Source: Betaproteobacteria bacterium (GTDB lineage Bacteria > Pseudomonadota > Gammaproteobacteria > Burkholderiales > Thiobacteraceae). Taken from it: DNA of 58,917 nucleotides. The translations under genes were made by a program, and so were the position numbers. Shown here piece by piece: positions 17,137-25,527 of this stretch; positions within the stretch are counted from its first letter, which is position 1, and every line of letters begins with the position of its first letter. Location: the NCBI GenBank assembly GCA_024641855.1, contig JAHECG010000010.1, forward strand, positions 1 to 58,917, given 5' to 3'. The notes under the pieces were generated by a model, which worked only from the letters and a program-made list of their open reading frames with translations, searched no databases and was not told the DNA's origin.

Positions 17137-20100
17137 CTATTTTGTCGTGCGCGTACCCCGGAAGTTTTGGCGCCAGCTGTCTTTATCGACGCCGATGTGC
17201 GTTGAATATGGCCCACTCCCTTTGAGGATGAAGCTGCGCTGATAGCTGCCGTCGAGCAGGTCGATGAGCGGCGAGATTGGGCGCGCACCTTCCGGTTCGA
17301 TGGTGATTGTGCTCCCTTGACCTGGCCCAAGTAAGTTGCCGAACGCATCGACTGGTTTGACTCGGACTGTGACAGCGCCACGTGGGCCGAGCTTGGTACT
17401 CACCACGGTTTTTTGGCGATCAATTTTTCCGAAGGCAACAACCAGTCCAGTGATCTCTTGTCGCTGGATAGGCCCGCAAGCACTCGCCCCCGATATTTGC
17501 CATGTCACCTGGTAATTTCCGACGCGGCTGAGCTGGTTGATGTTTGCCAAGTAGCGCGTTTCCCCGAGCAACTCGGGTTTCAGCCATGGGTGCAGTGTGG
17601 GCTTGATTTCGATCGGAAGGACTTGCGTGCGGCTGGTTTGCTGGGTGAATTCCTGGTTGCGGCTCAACTCAGCGATTGCAGCTTCAAGCGTGGCACTGGC
17701 GCTCGGCAATTGGCCCCACTTGCCGGCGCGTACTTGCGTGAGATAGCGCCGTCCCGCGCGGGTTGTGGGAACCGCTTTTGCCAATAGATTGCCGATGGAG
17801 TGGAGTGGTGCGGTGACGTGTGCCCGTACGCTCATCGCGGGTGCCGGTCGCCCAGCCTCGGTCAGTTGCGCGTTCATCTTAAATGGCTCGCCGAGTTTCA
17901 CGTAGCTGGGTGTGGCTACGTTGTAGTGAAAGCATGACTCATCTGCGATCACCGACAGCTGGTAATTTAGCGCCGGTGAGGCATCGCGCGTGAGCGCGAG
18001 GCGCCAAGTGCCGGCTGTTGCGGGAGAATTGCTCGCTAAATCAAATTTAAGCACGGTGAAGTAAGCTTTGTGCCGTACTTGAGTCGGGGTAAGGAGTGCG
18101 CCGCCTGGACCGCGCATCCGTGCGGTTAAGGCGTTGACTTGGTTCAGGCCGCGCCACGATAGCACCACGGTCACGGAACGGCTGGTGGAGTTCACCGGGA
18201 AGCTGATCTCCTTGGGGATGTTGGCACTGACGCTGCCAGAATCGCTGGCGATGATTTCGAGGGTGTTCGATTTCAGTGCGCGCACCAAGTCGTTGATGTA
18301 TAGCAGATCAAGGTCGCTATCGGGCGTGGTGGTGAAATGATGAATGCCATGATTCTCACTGGCAAGCCGCTGCACCACTTGCTGAAAACCCGCACCATTG
18401 ACGCCCACGCCAATGGCGTTGATCTCTACGCCATGGGCCGACACATCCATGCCATCTGGCACGATCGGCGTACCGCTGGGGCCATTGGCGCTAGTGGTGG
18501 TACAGAAAAAGGCATCGAATGGCAGTGTCGCACCCGTGGTCGGGAAGCTCTGGATACGCAGCTTGGCTGGCGCGCCGACTTCACCTACGAAGGGATTGGC
18601 GGATTGCATGCCATCGGTGATGACCAACAACGAGCGCTTATTGCTGGATGCTGGGTCATAGCTGCTGAATGCGGTTTGTAGCGCACCGCCAAGCGCAGTA
18701 CAACCGGAAGCGTTCAGGCCGGCCGCCGTGGCATCGACGGCGGCAACGTTGGCCTGAAATGGCTGTAAGGCTGGGATGGCGGGTGGCGTTGTTGCCACGT
18801 TGCTGCTGAACGTGGCTAGGCCGATACGGTCTGTGGAGATGGCGTGCAAGTTCCAGGTTCCGAGCAGCAAACTCACGGAACGGCGCAAGATTTCGATTTT
18901 CGTTAGCCCGCCTGCGGTGGCCGGACTGTTCATGCTGTCCGAGGTATCAAGTGCGAGAATCAGGTCGACCGGCTGGCGCGTGAAACCAGTTGGTGTAACC
19001 AGCGAGAAATTCTGTCGTCCACTCGTCACGCTGTGGCCACGCACGACCACACTCCAACTACCGGCGGTGGGAGCATCGACTTGTACCTGTTCCAGATTGT
19101 TGATGTGATCTTCGCCAGTACGCACGGCATCATTACTGGGATGCAAGGGGTCGAGCGTCCAAGGATAACGGCGCACGCCGCTGGGATCGGTTACCACGAG
19201 ATCGAGGTCATTCACCAAGGTGGGGCTGGCGCCCGACACGGCGGCTTCATCGTCCCAAGCCAGCGTGATACGCAAAGGCCCAGCACCCGCTGCGACATTG
19301 ATGAAATAGTGCGCCTCGCCGCCATGTGCGACTGAACCTTCGATGGCATCGCCGCGCTCTAGCGACCGCACCGAATCGTTGATGCGCACTAGGCCATAGC
19401 CAGAAGCGTAATCTGGGCCGGGGTTGAACCAGGTGGTCGCATCATCTAAATCCATGGCATTGTTGACCAGTGCCGCGCGCAGGGTGGAGGGCAACGGATC
19501 GGCACGACCCATGAAGGCGGTGCGCCAGCCATTGAGCATCAAGGCCAAGCCGCCGGAAACTTCGGCCGAAGCGGCGGAAGTTTGTGCATACCAGCCATAA
19601 ACGTATGTCGTATCAAAAATTGGTATGCGATAGTCTTGTTGATTTGCGGCACCCGTGGGCATACCGAAGGCATTGGTGATATCGCTGACGTTGCTGGTCA
19701 CGGTGCCGTTATGGTGTCCGGCGGCAACGACGTCTGGCTTGATGCGGCCATCGAGTGTTGGCCCCCAACTGCTATACACGCTCATTCGGTTGTTAGCGGA
19801 GTCCATTGCACCAACGGAGATAACATTTTTTGCGCTTTTTGGATGATTGAGAGTGAAATAGTTGGCGAATGGGGCGGCTGCGTTGGCAATACAACTCGGA
19901 TTGTTCTGGTCGGCATTTGAAACGTAGTAGCCGTCGCGTTCGTTGCCTGCGGAAAACACGATAGGTACAGGACGTCCAAGTGAGCCTCTGATCACGCCAT
20001 CCAAAAATGGTGCGCGACCGACATAAGCACCATAGGGATTGGTGGCACAACCTGCGTCACCCCAGGAGTTGTTTAATAGATTCACACCATCGTTCTGCAC

Positions 20101-21135
20101 CGCATTCGTCACATCATTGATGTAATCGGTAATGGCGTCACCTCCTGCGGGATAGTTCAGGTAGTTGTAGCTGCGCACACTGGCGCCGGGCGCAAAGCCG
20201 CGCCATTGGTTGGCCGTAGTCGCACCATTGGCAACGGACTGGGCGCCACTACCGGCAATCATGCCGGCAGTCATCGTCGTATGTCCGGCAGGGGTGAATG
20301 CACCGGTGTCGCCTTGCGTGACGCGCCCACCAAAATCGGGGTGGGTGGTTTGTGCATGTCCGCCTTCGAATATCCCCACAACCACGCCGGCCCCGTTGGG
20401 GCGACCCGCAGGAATGGCACCCGCGTCGGCAACAAGATAGTTACGCGCACGTTCACTCTCTTCTCTTCCCGGTGGGGATGTAGGCTCGATGTAGCGTACC
20501 CCATCAAGTTGGGCGAGCGTATGTTGTTGCGAGGCGGGTAGGGAGACAGTGATGATATGTGCGGCGCGCGCCTCGCCAATGATATTGGCGCCGAGCGCTT
20601 TGATTTGATGGATGGCGTCACTCATGTCGGTATCGTCGAAAAGAGTGACAACCAGTTCGAGTTGTCCCGCGTTACGGCTGGCCCAATGTAATGCTGTTTT
20701 ACGCGCTAGATTGGGAGAATGTTTGTCCGCAGCCCGATATGCATCGGCCCAACGCACATTGGCCAATACCGCCGCTTGAGCATTGAAATTCGGTCGCAGC
20801 AGTGCCAGATAAGCCGTGCCGGTGAGGGGTTGGCCTAGGGACATCCCTGCTTCAGCGAGTGCGGCACGCGTATCGAGATCGGGAATCGAGTTCAATTGCA
20901 CAACTACGTGTACGCCATGCTGGTCGCCCTTGGCCAGTAGCGCACGCCACTCCGGGCGCGCAGCCTGTGGCACGAAATGGCGCGAGGCAAATCGTATTTC
21001 ATACGGCGCCGGTAGCGGTGCGATAACCGGCGCTATTGGGCCAACTTCAGGCGCTGGTTTTATTTTTAGTGGGGCACATGCGGCGCTCAGCAGTGTCAAT
21101 ACGATGGAAAAAAGACGTAAATGAGATGTGCGCAT
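17137..21135 (-). CDS. Giant lipoprotein subtilisin-like protease with von Willebrand A domain
   Basis: A 1332-residue extracytoplasmic protein with lipobox Leu-Ser-Ala-Ala-Cys at residue 20. After a proline-rich linker and an inhibitor-like region (to about 240) comes an S8 peptidase domain (about 245-590). His285 in GHTTMTAG and Ser520 in QTSAASAEVSGG fit the catalytic His and Ser, and Asn398 in SAGN the oxyanion hole. The aspartate position is Glu257 in VGIFEGGH. Residues 600-715 resemble a beta-sandwich pro-protein convertase-like domain. A VWA domain follows (about 723-940) with MIDAS residues Asp730, Ser732 and Ser734. The C-terminal 350 residues look like Ig-like beta domains. It may bind or cleave surface proteins; the regulatory neighbours are divergent. 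Confidence 0.85.
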   Translation of the reverse strand: MRTSHLRLFSIVLTLLSAACAPLKIKPAPEVGPIAPVIAPLPAPYEIRFASRHFVPQAARPEWRALLAKGDQHGVHVVVQLNSIPDLDTRAALAEAGMSLGQPLTGTAYLALLRPNFNAQAAVLANVRWADAYRAADKHSPNLARKTALHWASRNAGQLELVVTLFDDTDMSDAIHQIKALGANIIGEARAAHIITVSLPASQQHTLAQLDGVRYIEPTSPPGREESERARNYLVADAGAIPAGRPNGAGVVVGIFEGGHAQTTHPDFGGRVTQGDTGAFTPAGHTTMTAGMIAGSGAQSVANGATTANQWRGFAPGASVRSYNYLNYPAGGDAITDYINDVTNAVQNDGVNLLNNSWGDAGCATNPYGAYVGRAPFLDGVIRGSLGRPVPIVFSAGNERDGYYVSNADQNNPSCIANAAAPFANYFTLNHPKSAKNVISVGAMDSANNRMSVYSSWGPTLDGRIKPDVVAAGHHNGTVTSNVSDITNAFGMPTGAANQQDYRIPIFDTTYVYGWYAQTSAASAEVSGGLALMLNGWRTAFMGRADPLPSTLRAALVNNAMDLDDATTWFNPGPDYASGYGLVRINDSVRSLERGDAIEGSVAHGGEAHYFINVAAGAGPLRITLAWDDEAAVSGASPTLVNDLDLVVTDPSGVRRYPWTLDPLHPSNDAVRTGEDHINNLEQVQVDAPTAGSWSVVVRGHSVTSGRQNFSLVTPTGFTRQPVDLILALDTSDSMNSPATAGGLTKIEILRRSVSLLLGTWNLHAISTDRIGLATFSSNVATTPPAIPALQPFQANVAAVDATAAGLNASGCTALGGALQTAFSSYDPASSNKRSLLVITDGMQSANPFVGEVGAPAKLRIQSFPTTGATLPFDAFFCTTTSANGPSGTPIVPDGMDVSAHGVEINAIGVGVNGAGFQQVVQRLASENHGIHHFTTTPDSDLDLLYINDLVRALKSNTLEIIASDSGSVSANIPKEISFPVNSTSRSVTVVLSWRGLNQVNALTARMRGPGGALLTPTQVRHKAYFTVLKFDLASNSPATAGTWRLALTRDASPALNYQLSVIADESCFHYNVATPSYVKLGEPFKMNAQLTEAGRPAPAMSVRAHVTAPLHSIGNLLAKAVPTTRAGRRYLTQVRAGKWGQLPSASATLEAAIAELSRNQEFTQQTSRTQVLPIEIKPTLHPWLKPELLGETRYLANINQLSRVGNYQVTWQISGASACGPIQRQEITGLVVAFGKIDRQKTVVSTKLGPRGAVTVRVKPVDAFGNLLGPGQGSTITIEPEGARPISPLIDLLDGSYQRSFILKGSGPYSTHIGVDKDSWRQNFRGTRTTK

Positions 21136-21327
21136 GATGCCTCCTCGAAAAATGCGCTTAAAACCTCAGCGCGTTATCGTTTGTCGTTAGATGCGAAAAC
21201 ACTGTTTCTAAATACAGCCTAGGTCGGGTTACGGAAAACTAAAGGCGACTTTGGTAACTCGGTGAAACTGTAATGCAGCAGATCGCACCAAACTTTTCGT
21301 TGTAGAGGTGGTGAAACTAACTGAACT

Positions 21328-21343
21328 GGCTCACGTCATGAGC
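21328..21343. promoter_or_regulatory. Candidate WYL operator, copy 2
   Basis: The same GGCTCACGTCATGAGC as at 16995-17010, here in the 253-base divergent region between the protease gene and the DUF4258 operon, 46 bases before the latter's start codon. Confidence 0.5.
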
Positions 21344-21358
21344 TAGTCACCGCTTTAT

Positions 21359-21382
21359 CCTGGTTTCACACTAACCAGGAGG
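21359..21382 (+). promoter_or_regulatory. Hairpin overlapping the DUF4258 ribosome-binding site
   Basis: CCTGGTT at 21359-21365 pairs perfectly with AACCAGG at 21373-21379. The right arm covers the first three bases of the AGGAGG Shine-Dalgarno at 21377-21382, so folding would partly hide the ribosome-binding site. Confidence 0.45.
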
Positions 21383-21388
21383 TGGTCT

Positions 21389-21649
21389 ATGAAACTCGGT
21401 AAAATCAGCACATTGGCATTGGCGCGCATGAAGCAACGTGGAATTTCACTTGCCACGGTGCGCTATTTGCTGGCGCACGGGCGGGTAGAGAAAAAATGCG
21501 ATGGCGCACGGCTGGTCTATCTGGAATGTGCGCCGTGCAGCGGCGGGCGCACGCTATATGCCTTGTTGGATGCGGCGGGTGAAGTGATTACGGTTGAGCG
21601 GCGGGTGCGGCGCGAGAGCGCATCCTGTGTAACGCGTGCGGCGGCTTGA
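21389..21649 (+). CDS. DUF4258-like small protein
   Basis: An 86-residue protein fitting the DUF4258 pattern: LARMKQRGISLATVRYLLAHG with the R-G-I-S motif, then a beta segment RLVYLEC and a strand GRTLYALLDAAGEVITVERRVRRE. Some DUF4258 proteins resemble RelE/BrnT-type toxins, so a role in regulated growth or RNA cleavage is possible, but no antitoxin is recognised. An AGGAGG ribosome-binding site is partly in a hairpin. The gene overlaps the next by one base (TGATG). The operator-like palindrome 46 bases upstream hints at control by the WYL regulator at 15967. Confidence 0.7.
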   Translation: MKLGKISTLALARMKQRGISLATVRYLLAHGRVEKKCDGARLVYLECAPCSGGRTLYALLDAAGEVITVERRVRRESASCVTRAAA

Positions 21650-22071
21650 TGGACGCGTTTGCGTCTTGTCGGGAACCGAATGTTGGCTATGCGGCCTTCG
21701 ATTTTTACGATGGCTTGGCGGCACTGTTGCATATCTGCGATATCGTGACTGACCCAGTGCCATCGGTATTGAACGCGTGGCTGCCGCGTGCCCAGGGTTA
21801 TCTTAATGTGGCGCTGAAGCATTTGCCGGATATCGGTGGTGAAGATTACACCCAGTGCGGCTTGGCCGCGCAATGGCGTGCTGCAAATTTGTTGGACTGC
21901 GCCGCGCCGATCAGCGGTCGCTGGTTGCAACAGCAATTGATCGTGGAATGCGACATTCTCACCGCACATCCCGGATTTTATTATTTTCGTGCAGCGTTGC
22001 CGGAGGCAGCAGCAGTCGTGGTTTTTTTCGCGCGGCAGCGTGCAGGAATATCTGGTTTATTCGGGGCTTGA
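21649..22071 (+). CDS. Hypothetical protein, partner of the DUF4258-like gene
   Basis: A 140-residue protein translated from an ATG that overlaps the preceding stop codon by one base (TGATG), indicating translational coupling. It is mainly helical by composition ([39 protein letters not shown]), with five Cys and several Trp, and a hydrophobic C-terminal stretch ([15 protein letters not shown]). I recognise no family. Its last 91 bases overlap the convergent GIY-YIG gene in antisense. If the DUF4258 product is a toxin, this could be its regulator or antitoxin, which is speculative. Confidence 0.6.
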   Translation: MDAFASCREPNVGYAAFDFYDGLAALLHICDIVTDPVPSVLNAWLPRAQGYLNVALKHLPDIGGEDYTQCGLAAQWRAANLLDCAAPISGRWLQQQLIVECDILTAHPGFYYFRAALPEAAAVVVFFARQRAGISGLFGA

Positions 22072-22322
22072 GTTTCGATTAATTGCCGCTTGTCGCTGGC
22101 GCGCATTTTTTTTATGGCATGTTCGCGTTTTAGTGCGGCGCCTCTATTTTCCGCGCTTTCCTGATACAACAGCGCCACCGGTAACCGGCCGCGCGTGTAT
22201 TTGGCGCCTTTACCGGCGTTATGCGTGGCTAGCCGTGCAACCACATCGGTCGCCACGCCGGTATAGAGCGTGTGGTCCGCACACTGCAAAATATAGACGT
22301 ACCAATCGCTCTTGTTGGGCAT
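21981..22322 (-). CDS. GIY-YIG nuclease-family protein (UPF0213/YhbQ-like)
   Basis: A 113-residue protein with the compact GIY-YIG domain. [20 protein letters not shown] at the start supplies the two Tyr-containing strands, [17 protein letters not shown] the helix with the catalytic Arg region, and [19 protein letters not shown] the Glu-containing segment. YhbQ-type proteins are thought to act on branched or damaged DNA. The start at 22322 (MPNKSDWYV) is preferred over an in-frame ATG nine codons upstream. A basic, Ala/Thr-rich tail of about 30 residues extends past the domain and overlaps the opposite-strand gene. Confidence 0.88.
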   Translation of the reverse strand: MPNKSDWYVYILQCADHTLYTGVATDVVARLATHNAGKGAKYTRGRLPVALLYQESAENRGAALKREHAIKKMRASDKRQLIETQAPNKPDIPARCRAKKTTTAAASGNAARK

Positions 22323-22472
22323 GGGGTTGAACCCGTTGATAAAACGCAAATCCTAGCATGGGGGCCAGTGTGGGTAGGTTTTTGTCATGAGAATATTGTA
22401 AAGTACAGGCTCGCTGCACGACGAATGCATTGCCCTAGGCAACTCGTATAACACCACCACAGGAGAACCTGA

Positions 22473-22925
22473 ATGAAATCACTAATTTTTGGCATGATGA
22501 TGGCGTGTATTTCCACGTTGAGCTTGGCAGCCGATTCCGGTTTAATCACTAAGAAAAGTCAGTTCGGATTTCAAGAAACACAAGAGCGGCTGGAAGCAGC
22601 CATTAAAGCCAAAGGATTGACGCTGTTTGCCAAAGTGGATCATGGCGACAACGCAGCGAAATCGAATTTGAAAATGTTGCCCTCGATCGTATCGATTTTT
22701 GGCGCGGCTAAAGGGGGTACACCGTTTATGGTTGCCTCGCCGAGCGCCGGGATTGATTTCCCTTTGAAAGCGTTGGTGTGGGAAGACGCCTCCAAGCAAG
22801 TCTTTATCAGTTATAACACCGTAGACTATGTAAAAACCCGGCACAACATTACCGGCTTAGATGAATTGACTGGCAAGCTCACTGGCCTGCTGGCTGGATT
22901 GGCTAAAGCCGCGACCGAGAAATAA
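22473..22925 (+). CDS. Secreted DUF302 protein
   Basis: A 150-residue protein with a signal peptide (cleavage after Ser-Leu-Ala-Ala). The mature part fits the DUF302 fold: the SQFGFQETQERLEAAIKAKGLTLFAKVDHG start, a middle LPSIVSIFGAAKGGTPFM and the C-terminal YNTVDYVKTRHNI. DUF302 domains occur in small periplasmic or cytoplasmic proteins of unknown action. A good AGGAGAACCTG ribosome-binding site precedes the ATG. It is monocistronic, with a GC-rich hairpin (22950-22974) soon after the stop. Confidence 0.87.
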   Translation: MKSLIFGMMMACISTLSLAADSGLITKKSQFGFQETQERLEAAIKAKGLTLFAKVDHGDNAAKSNLKMLPSIVSIFGAAKGGTPFMVASPSAGIDFPLKALVWEDASKQVFISYNTVDYVKTRHNITGLDELTGKLTGLLAGLAKAATEK

Positions 22926-22949
22926 GCAATCTGCTAGCTTGTCTTTGAT

Positions 22950-22974
22950 CCGGCCGTACACGTGTTGCGGCCGG
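22950..22974 (+). terminator. GC-rich hairpin after the DUF302 gene
   Basis: CCGGCCG at 22950-22956 pairs with CGGCCGG at 22968-22974 around an 11-base loop, 25 bases after the stop codon. There is no T run, so it is a weak or Rho-aided terminator at best. Confidence 0.45.
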
Positions 22975-23081
22975 AAATCGATGTATCTTAGCTAGTTGCT
23001 GAATGAGCTGTATGCTCCATCTTATATACACATGAACTTCTCAACACTTACGAAAGTGTTATGGTGCAATCACGATGGCTC

Positions 23082-23110
23082 TTTGCGCATTTGGCCTACA
23101 AATGCGCAAA
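23082..23110. repeat. Perfect 12-base inverted repeat
   Basis: TTTGCGCATTTG pairs with CAAATGCGCAAA around a 5-base loop GCCTA. No T tract follows directly. It lies in the gene-free stretch between a plus-strand and a minus-strand gene. Confidence 0.6.
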
Positions 23111-23228
23111 TGCCGACGTTCACATCCTTCGCTGATTTAACGCGAAAAATAACTTCTTGGATAAACATTCAAAGTGATAAATAGGGTGGCATGGAGAAAC
23201 AGCCTCCTAAAAGCGCCTGCAAATAGAG

Positions 23229-23873
23229 CTAACGTACTGGAACGATGATAGGGATTGTGATTATGGCTGAACTGGCCCCACCAAGCCCGTGGGTAAGGGT
23301 GTTGCTCTCAATCGCCGTTGTTACAGTAGAGGACTCGATGCCGTTATATTTCTTTTGGAGAATACCGATATCACGATTTGATTCGTCGCGATATTGAACA
23401 TCGACAGCGATAATCGTACCGCCAAGGCCTGATTTCCGCTCGAACTTGAAGTTTCCAAGGTAGACCGCGTTTCCAGGGGTAATGCTGAATGGGATACTGA
23501 AATCATTCTGTGGGCGCACATGCGAATATCCACTTGCGACGCGCCATGAAAAAAACTCATAGTCGCCCGCGGGCAACTCAACTGCGAATACATTGCCGCG
23601 TAAGCCGCGTTGTTTTATATCCCAGTCGAGCATTCCTGGAGGTAAGAATGCAGTGCCGGTGCCTATCGTCAACTCTTTAAATTGATTGTCGTCAATTCTT
23701 CTAAATAAAATGGAATAGCCTGAGTACGTTCCGTGGTAGGTCACGGAGCTGACAAGGATTCCTTTGTCCGAGAGGGGGTTTAATACGAAATTATTGGGGA
23801 TGCTTTCTACCGAAGTGCAGGCCGCTAAAATAAACGTCATCCACACTAGTAGCAAAATTCTAGAAACTGTCAT
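23229..23873 (-). CDS. Hypothetical lipoprotein
   Basis: A 214-residue protein with a lipoprotein signal (Thr-Val-Ser-Arg, hydrophobic stretch, lipobox Leu-Ala-Ala-Cys). The start at 23873 is chosen because it leaves a normal n-region; the frame is open 11 codons further. The mature part is beta-rich with a YEFFSWRVASGYSHV segment and an Arg-rich C-terminus, ending in a hydrophobic stretch (SSAIITIPIIVPVR). It resembles a carboxypeptidase-regulatory or DUF2846-like beta-sandwich only in outline. The membrane-anchored periplasmic location is predicted; the function is unknown. Confidence 0.65.
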   Translation of the reverse strand: MTVSRILLLVWMTFILAACTSVESIPNNFVLNPLSDKGILVSSVTYHGTYSGYSILFRRIDDNQFKELTIGTGTAFLPPGMLDWDIKQRGLRGNVFAVELPAGDYEFFSWRVASGYSHVRPQNDFSIPFSITPGNAVYLGNFKFERKSGLGGTIIAVDVQYRDESNRDIGILQKKYNGIESSTVTTAIESNTLTHGLGGASSAIITIPIIVPVR

Positions 23874-23951
23874 TTTCTGATGTCCTGTTGAATGATATAT
23901 GCACAATGGGTGCCATTTTAATGGAACGGTTCTTCTATGAAGGCGATTGAT

Positions 23952-25478
23952 TTACCCCGTCAGCAAACCCTGTCGCGCAAAGGTCCAGAGCATTTGCATG
24001 CAGGCGTTTTCCAACACCGCAGAATCAACTTCTTGTCCTTGTGCTTGCAGTGCGGTGGCCATTAATGTTGCGAGCTCGGGAACGCTGCGCGTGCCATCCA
24101 AGTAAGAGAGTAAGGTGGTACTCAGTGCATCGAGTTCGACGGCCGTGTGTCGCACTGAGGCAACGATCCGTCCCCGTACGGCCTGGGCGCGCGCCAACGC
24201 ATGCGCGCAAGCTCGTTCCGGGAGACTGTCGATACCTGTTTCCGTTTCCAAAGTTGGCCGCAGCGCTTGATAAGCGAGCAGGCTGAAGAGTTCAGTGCGA
24301 TAGGTGTGGAGCGCATCGTGGGCGAGGCTGCCGCCATGTTCGGTCACCAACGCCTCGGCACGCTGTTGTAATGTATCCCAGCTCATGGCTTGAGGGTAAT
24401 GCATGGCTAGCAACATCAATGCAGCTTTGGTCAGCGGTTGACTTACGCTGTAACGATTGCCGGAAGGCCCAATGAAGTCTTGCTGCGTGGGATGACTCAG
24501 ATCAATTTCTTCATCGGAAGATAACTCCGAAAAGTAACTAAGCGTTTCCAAGACGGTAAGGTCGGGTGTGGTTCGTGCTTTGAGATTGCTACGTACCAAT
24601 AAGCTGCGGCGAAATTTACGCAGGCGGGCCAGATCGAGCATTTGCTCTTGCTGGAGGCGATCCGGGATCGCGGCAAAGGGCGCGGCGGCCTCGGCACCCA
24701 ATGTGTCGGGAAACATAGTCCACGGCTCTGCATCGGCTAAATAGGCCAAGCCAGCGGACGTGGCGCGCTGCATAAATGCACTGAAGTGCAGTGGCTCGTT
24801 AATGTCTTCCAGATATTCGTGATAAACGTAAGACGGCGCGGCACGGCGTAGATACTCAATTTCTTTTAACGCCAGTTGGGCATCTAAATTGGGTTGCGCG
24901 CGCAATGCGGGCTCCAACAAATCGAATAGGGTGTGCGCTTGCGCCAGCCGCTCCGAGGCACGACCACCAGGCGCGCAATAACTCAGTAGTGCATCGCGAA
25001 GGAGACCTCGCACATGCCAGCCGGGCAGGGTGTTGTAGCTGATATAGGCGATCCCTTGGGGGGTGAGATGTTTGCCGCAAATTTCCAGCAAGCGATCTTG
25101 CACCGAGCGCGGCACCCAAGAAAACACGCCATGCGCGATGATGTAATCGAATTCGCCCAGATCATCGGTCGGGTCGGTGATGCTGCGATGCAAGACCTGG
25201 GCGTTGTTAAGACCCAACGCAGTGATGAGCGCGTTGGCCTCATCGACATGTCCGCGTGCCAACTCCACCCCTGTGCATTGGCTATTGGGGAAGTACCAGG
25301 CCAGCGGTAACAAATTGCCACCACCCGCACAGCCTAATTCCAACACGCGGCAAGACTGAGCCGACGCCGCTTCCACCCCATAGAGCCGTGCAATGGCACG
25401 TAAATAATCCGGGTGCGTGTCGGCCAGCGGTAAGCTTTCATAGGGCAGGTCGTCGTAACTGTCGAGAGTCGGTGGCAT
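23952..25478 (-). CDS. Methyltransferase with C-terminal regulatory domain (protein-lysine MTase-like)
   Basis: A 508-residue protein. Residues 40-170 hold a SAM-binding fold with motif I RVLELGCAGGGNLLPLA, the acidic loop CTGVELARGHV and a post-II GEFDYIIAHGVFSWVP. Residues 210-310 (SYVYHEYLEDINEPLHFSAFM) match the methyltransferase regulatory domain found in outer-membrane protein lysine methyltransferases of Rickettsia and related proteins. The remainder looks like a helical C-terminal domain with QPLTKAALMLLAMHYPQAMSWDTL. Substrates are probably proteins. It is divergent from a small gene pair at 25528; a TGGGGTCAGAGTC repeat lies in the 49-base gap. Confidence 0.85.
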   Translation of the reverse strand: MPPTLDSYDDLPYESLPLADTHPDYLRAIARLYGVEAASAQSCRVLELGCAGGGNLLPLAWYFPNSQCTGVELARGHVDEANALITALGLNNAQVLHRSITDPTDDLGEFDYIIAHGVFSWVPRSVQDRLLEICGKHLTPQGIAYISYNTLPGWHVRGLLRDALLSYCAPGGRASERLAQAHTLFDLLEPALRAQPNLDAQLALKEIEYLRRAAPSYVYHEYLEDINEPLHFSAFMQRATSAGLAYLADAEPWTMFPDTLGAEAAAPFAAIPDRLQQEQMLDLARLRKFRRSLLVRSNLKARTTPDLTVLETLSYFSELSSDEEIDLSHPTQQDFIGPSGNRYSVSQPLTKAALMLLAMHYPQAMSWDTLQQRAEALVTEHGGSLAHDALHTYRTELFSLLAYQALRPTLETETGIDSLPERACAHALARAQAVRGRIVASVRHTAVELDALSTTLLSYLDGTRSVPELATLMATALQAQGQEVDSAVLENACMQMLWTFARQGLLTG

Positions 25479-25487
25479 ATAGTCAAT

Positions 25488-25500
25488 TGGGGTCAGAGTC
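25488..25500 (+). repeat. TGGGGTCAGAGTC repeat, copy 1
   Basis: TGGGGTCAGAGTC directly upstream of the gene at 25528. A near-copy, TGGGGTCAGCGTC, lies at 26747-26759 after the methyltransferase, so the two flank a two-gene module. Similar sequences are known as dispersed repeats in related genomes (from memory). Confidence 0.45.
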
Positions 25501-25527
25501 GATTTATTCTTCTGCTAGACTGTGTTT

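Larger units (their letters stand above)
22926..23228. other. Gene-free stretch with three hairpins
   Basis: This stretch of about 300 bases holds the hairpin after the DUF302 gene, an AACACTT/AAGTGTT hairpin at 23043-23060 and a perfect 12-base stem at 23082-23110. A 62-codon open frame across it starts with TTG, has no ribosome-binding site and looks non-coding. It may carry a small RNA; nothing else is recognised. Confidence 0.4.

Noticed and set aside
22996-23184. 62-codon plus-strand frame in the hairpin-rich gap
   Set aside because: It begins with TTG, lacks a ribosome-binding site and is disrupted by perfect inverted repeats typical of non-coding DNA.
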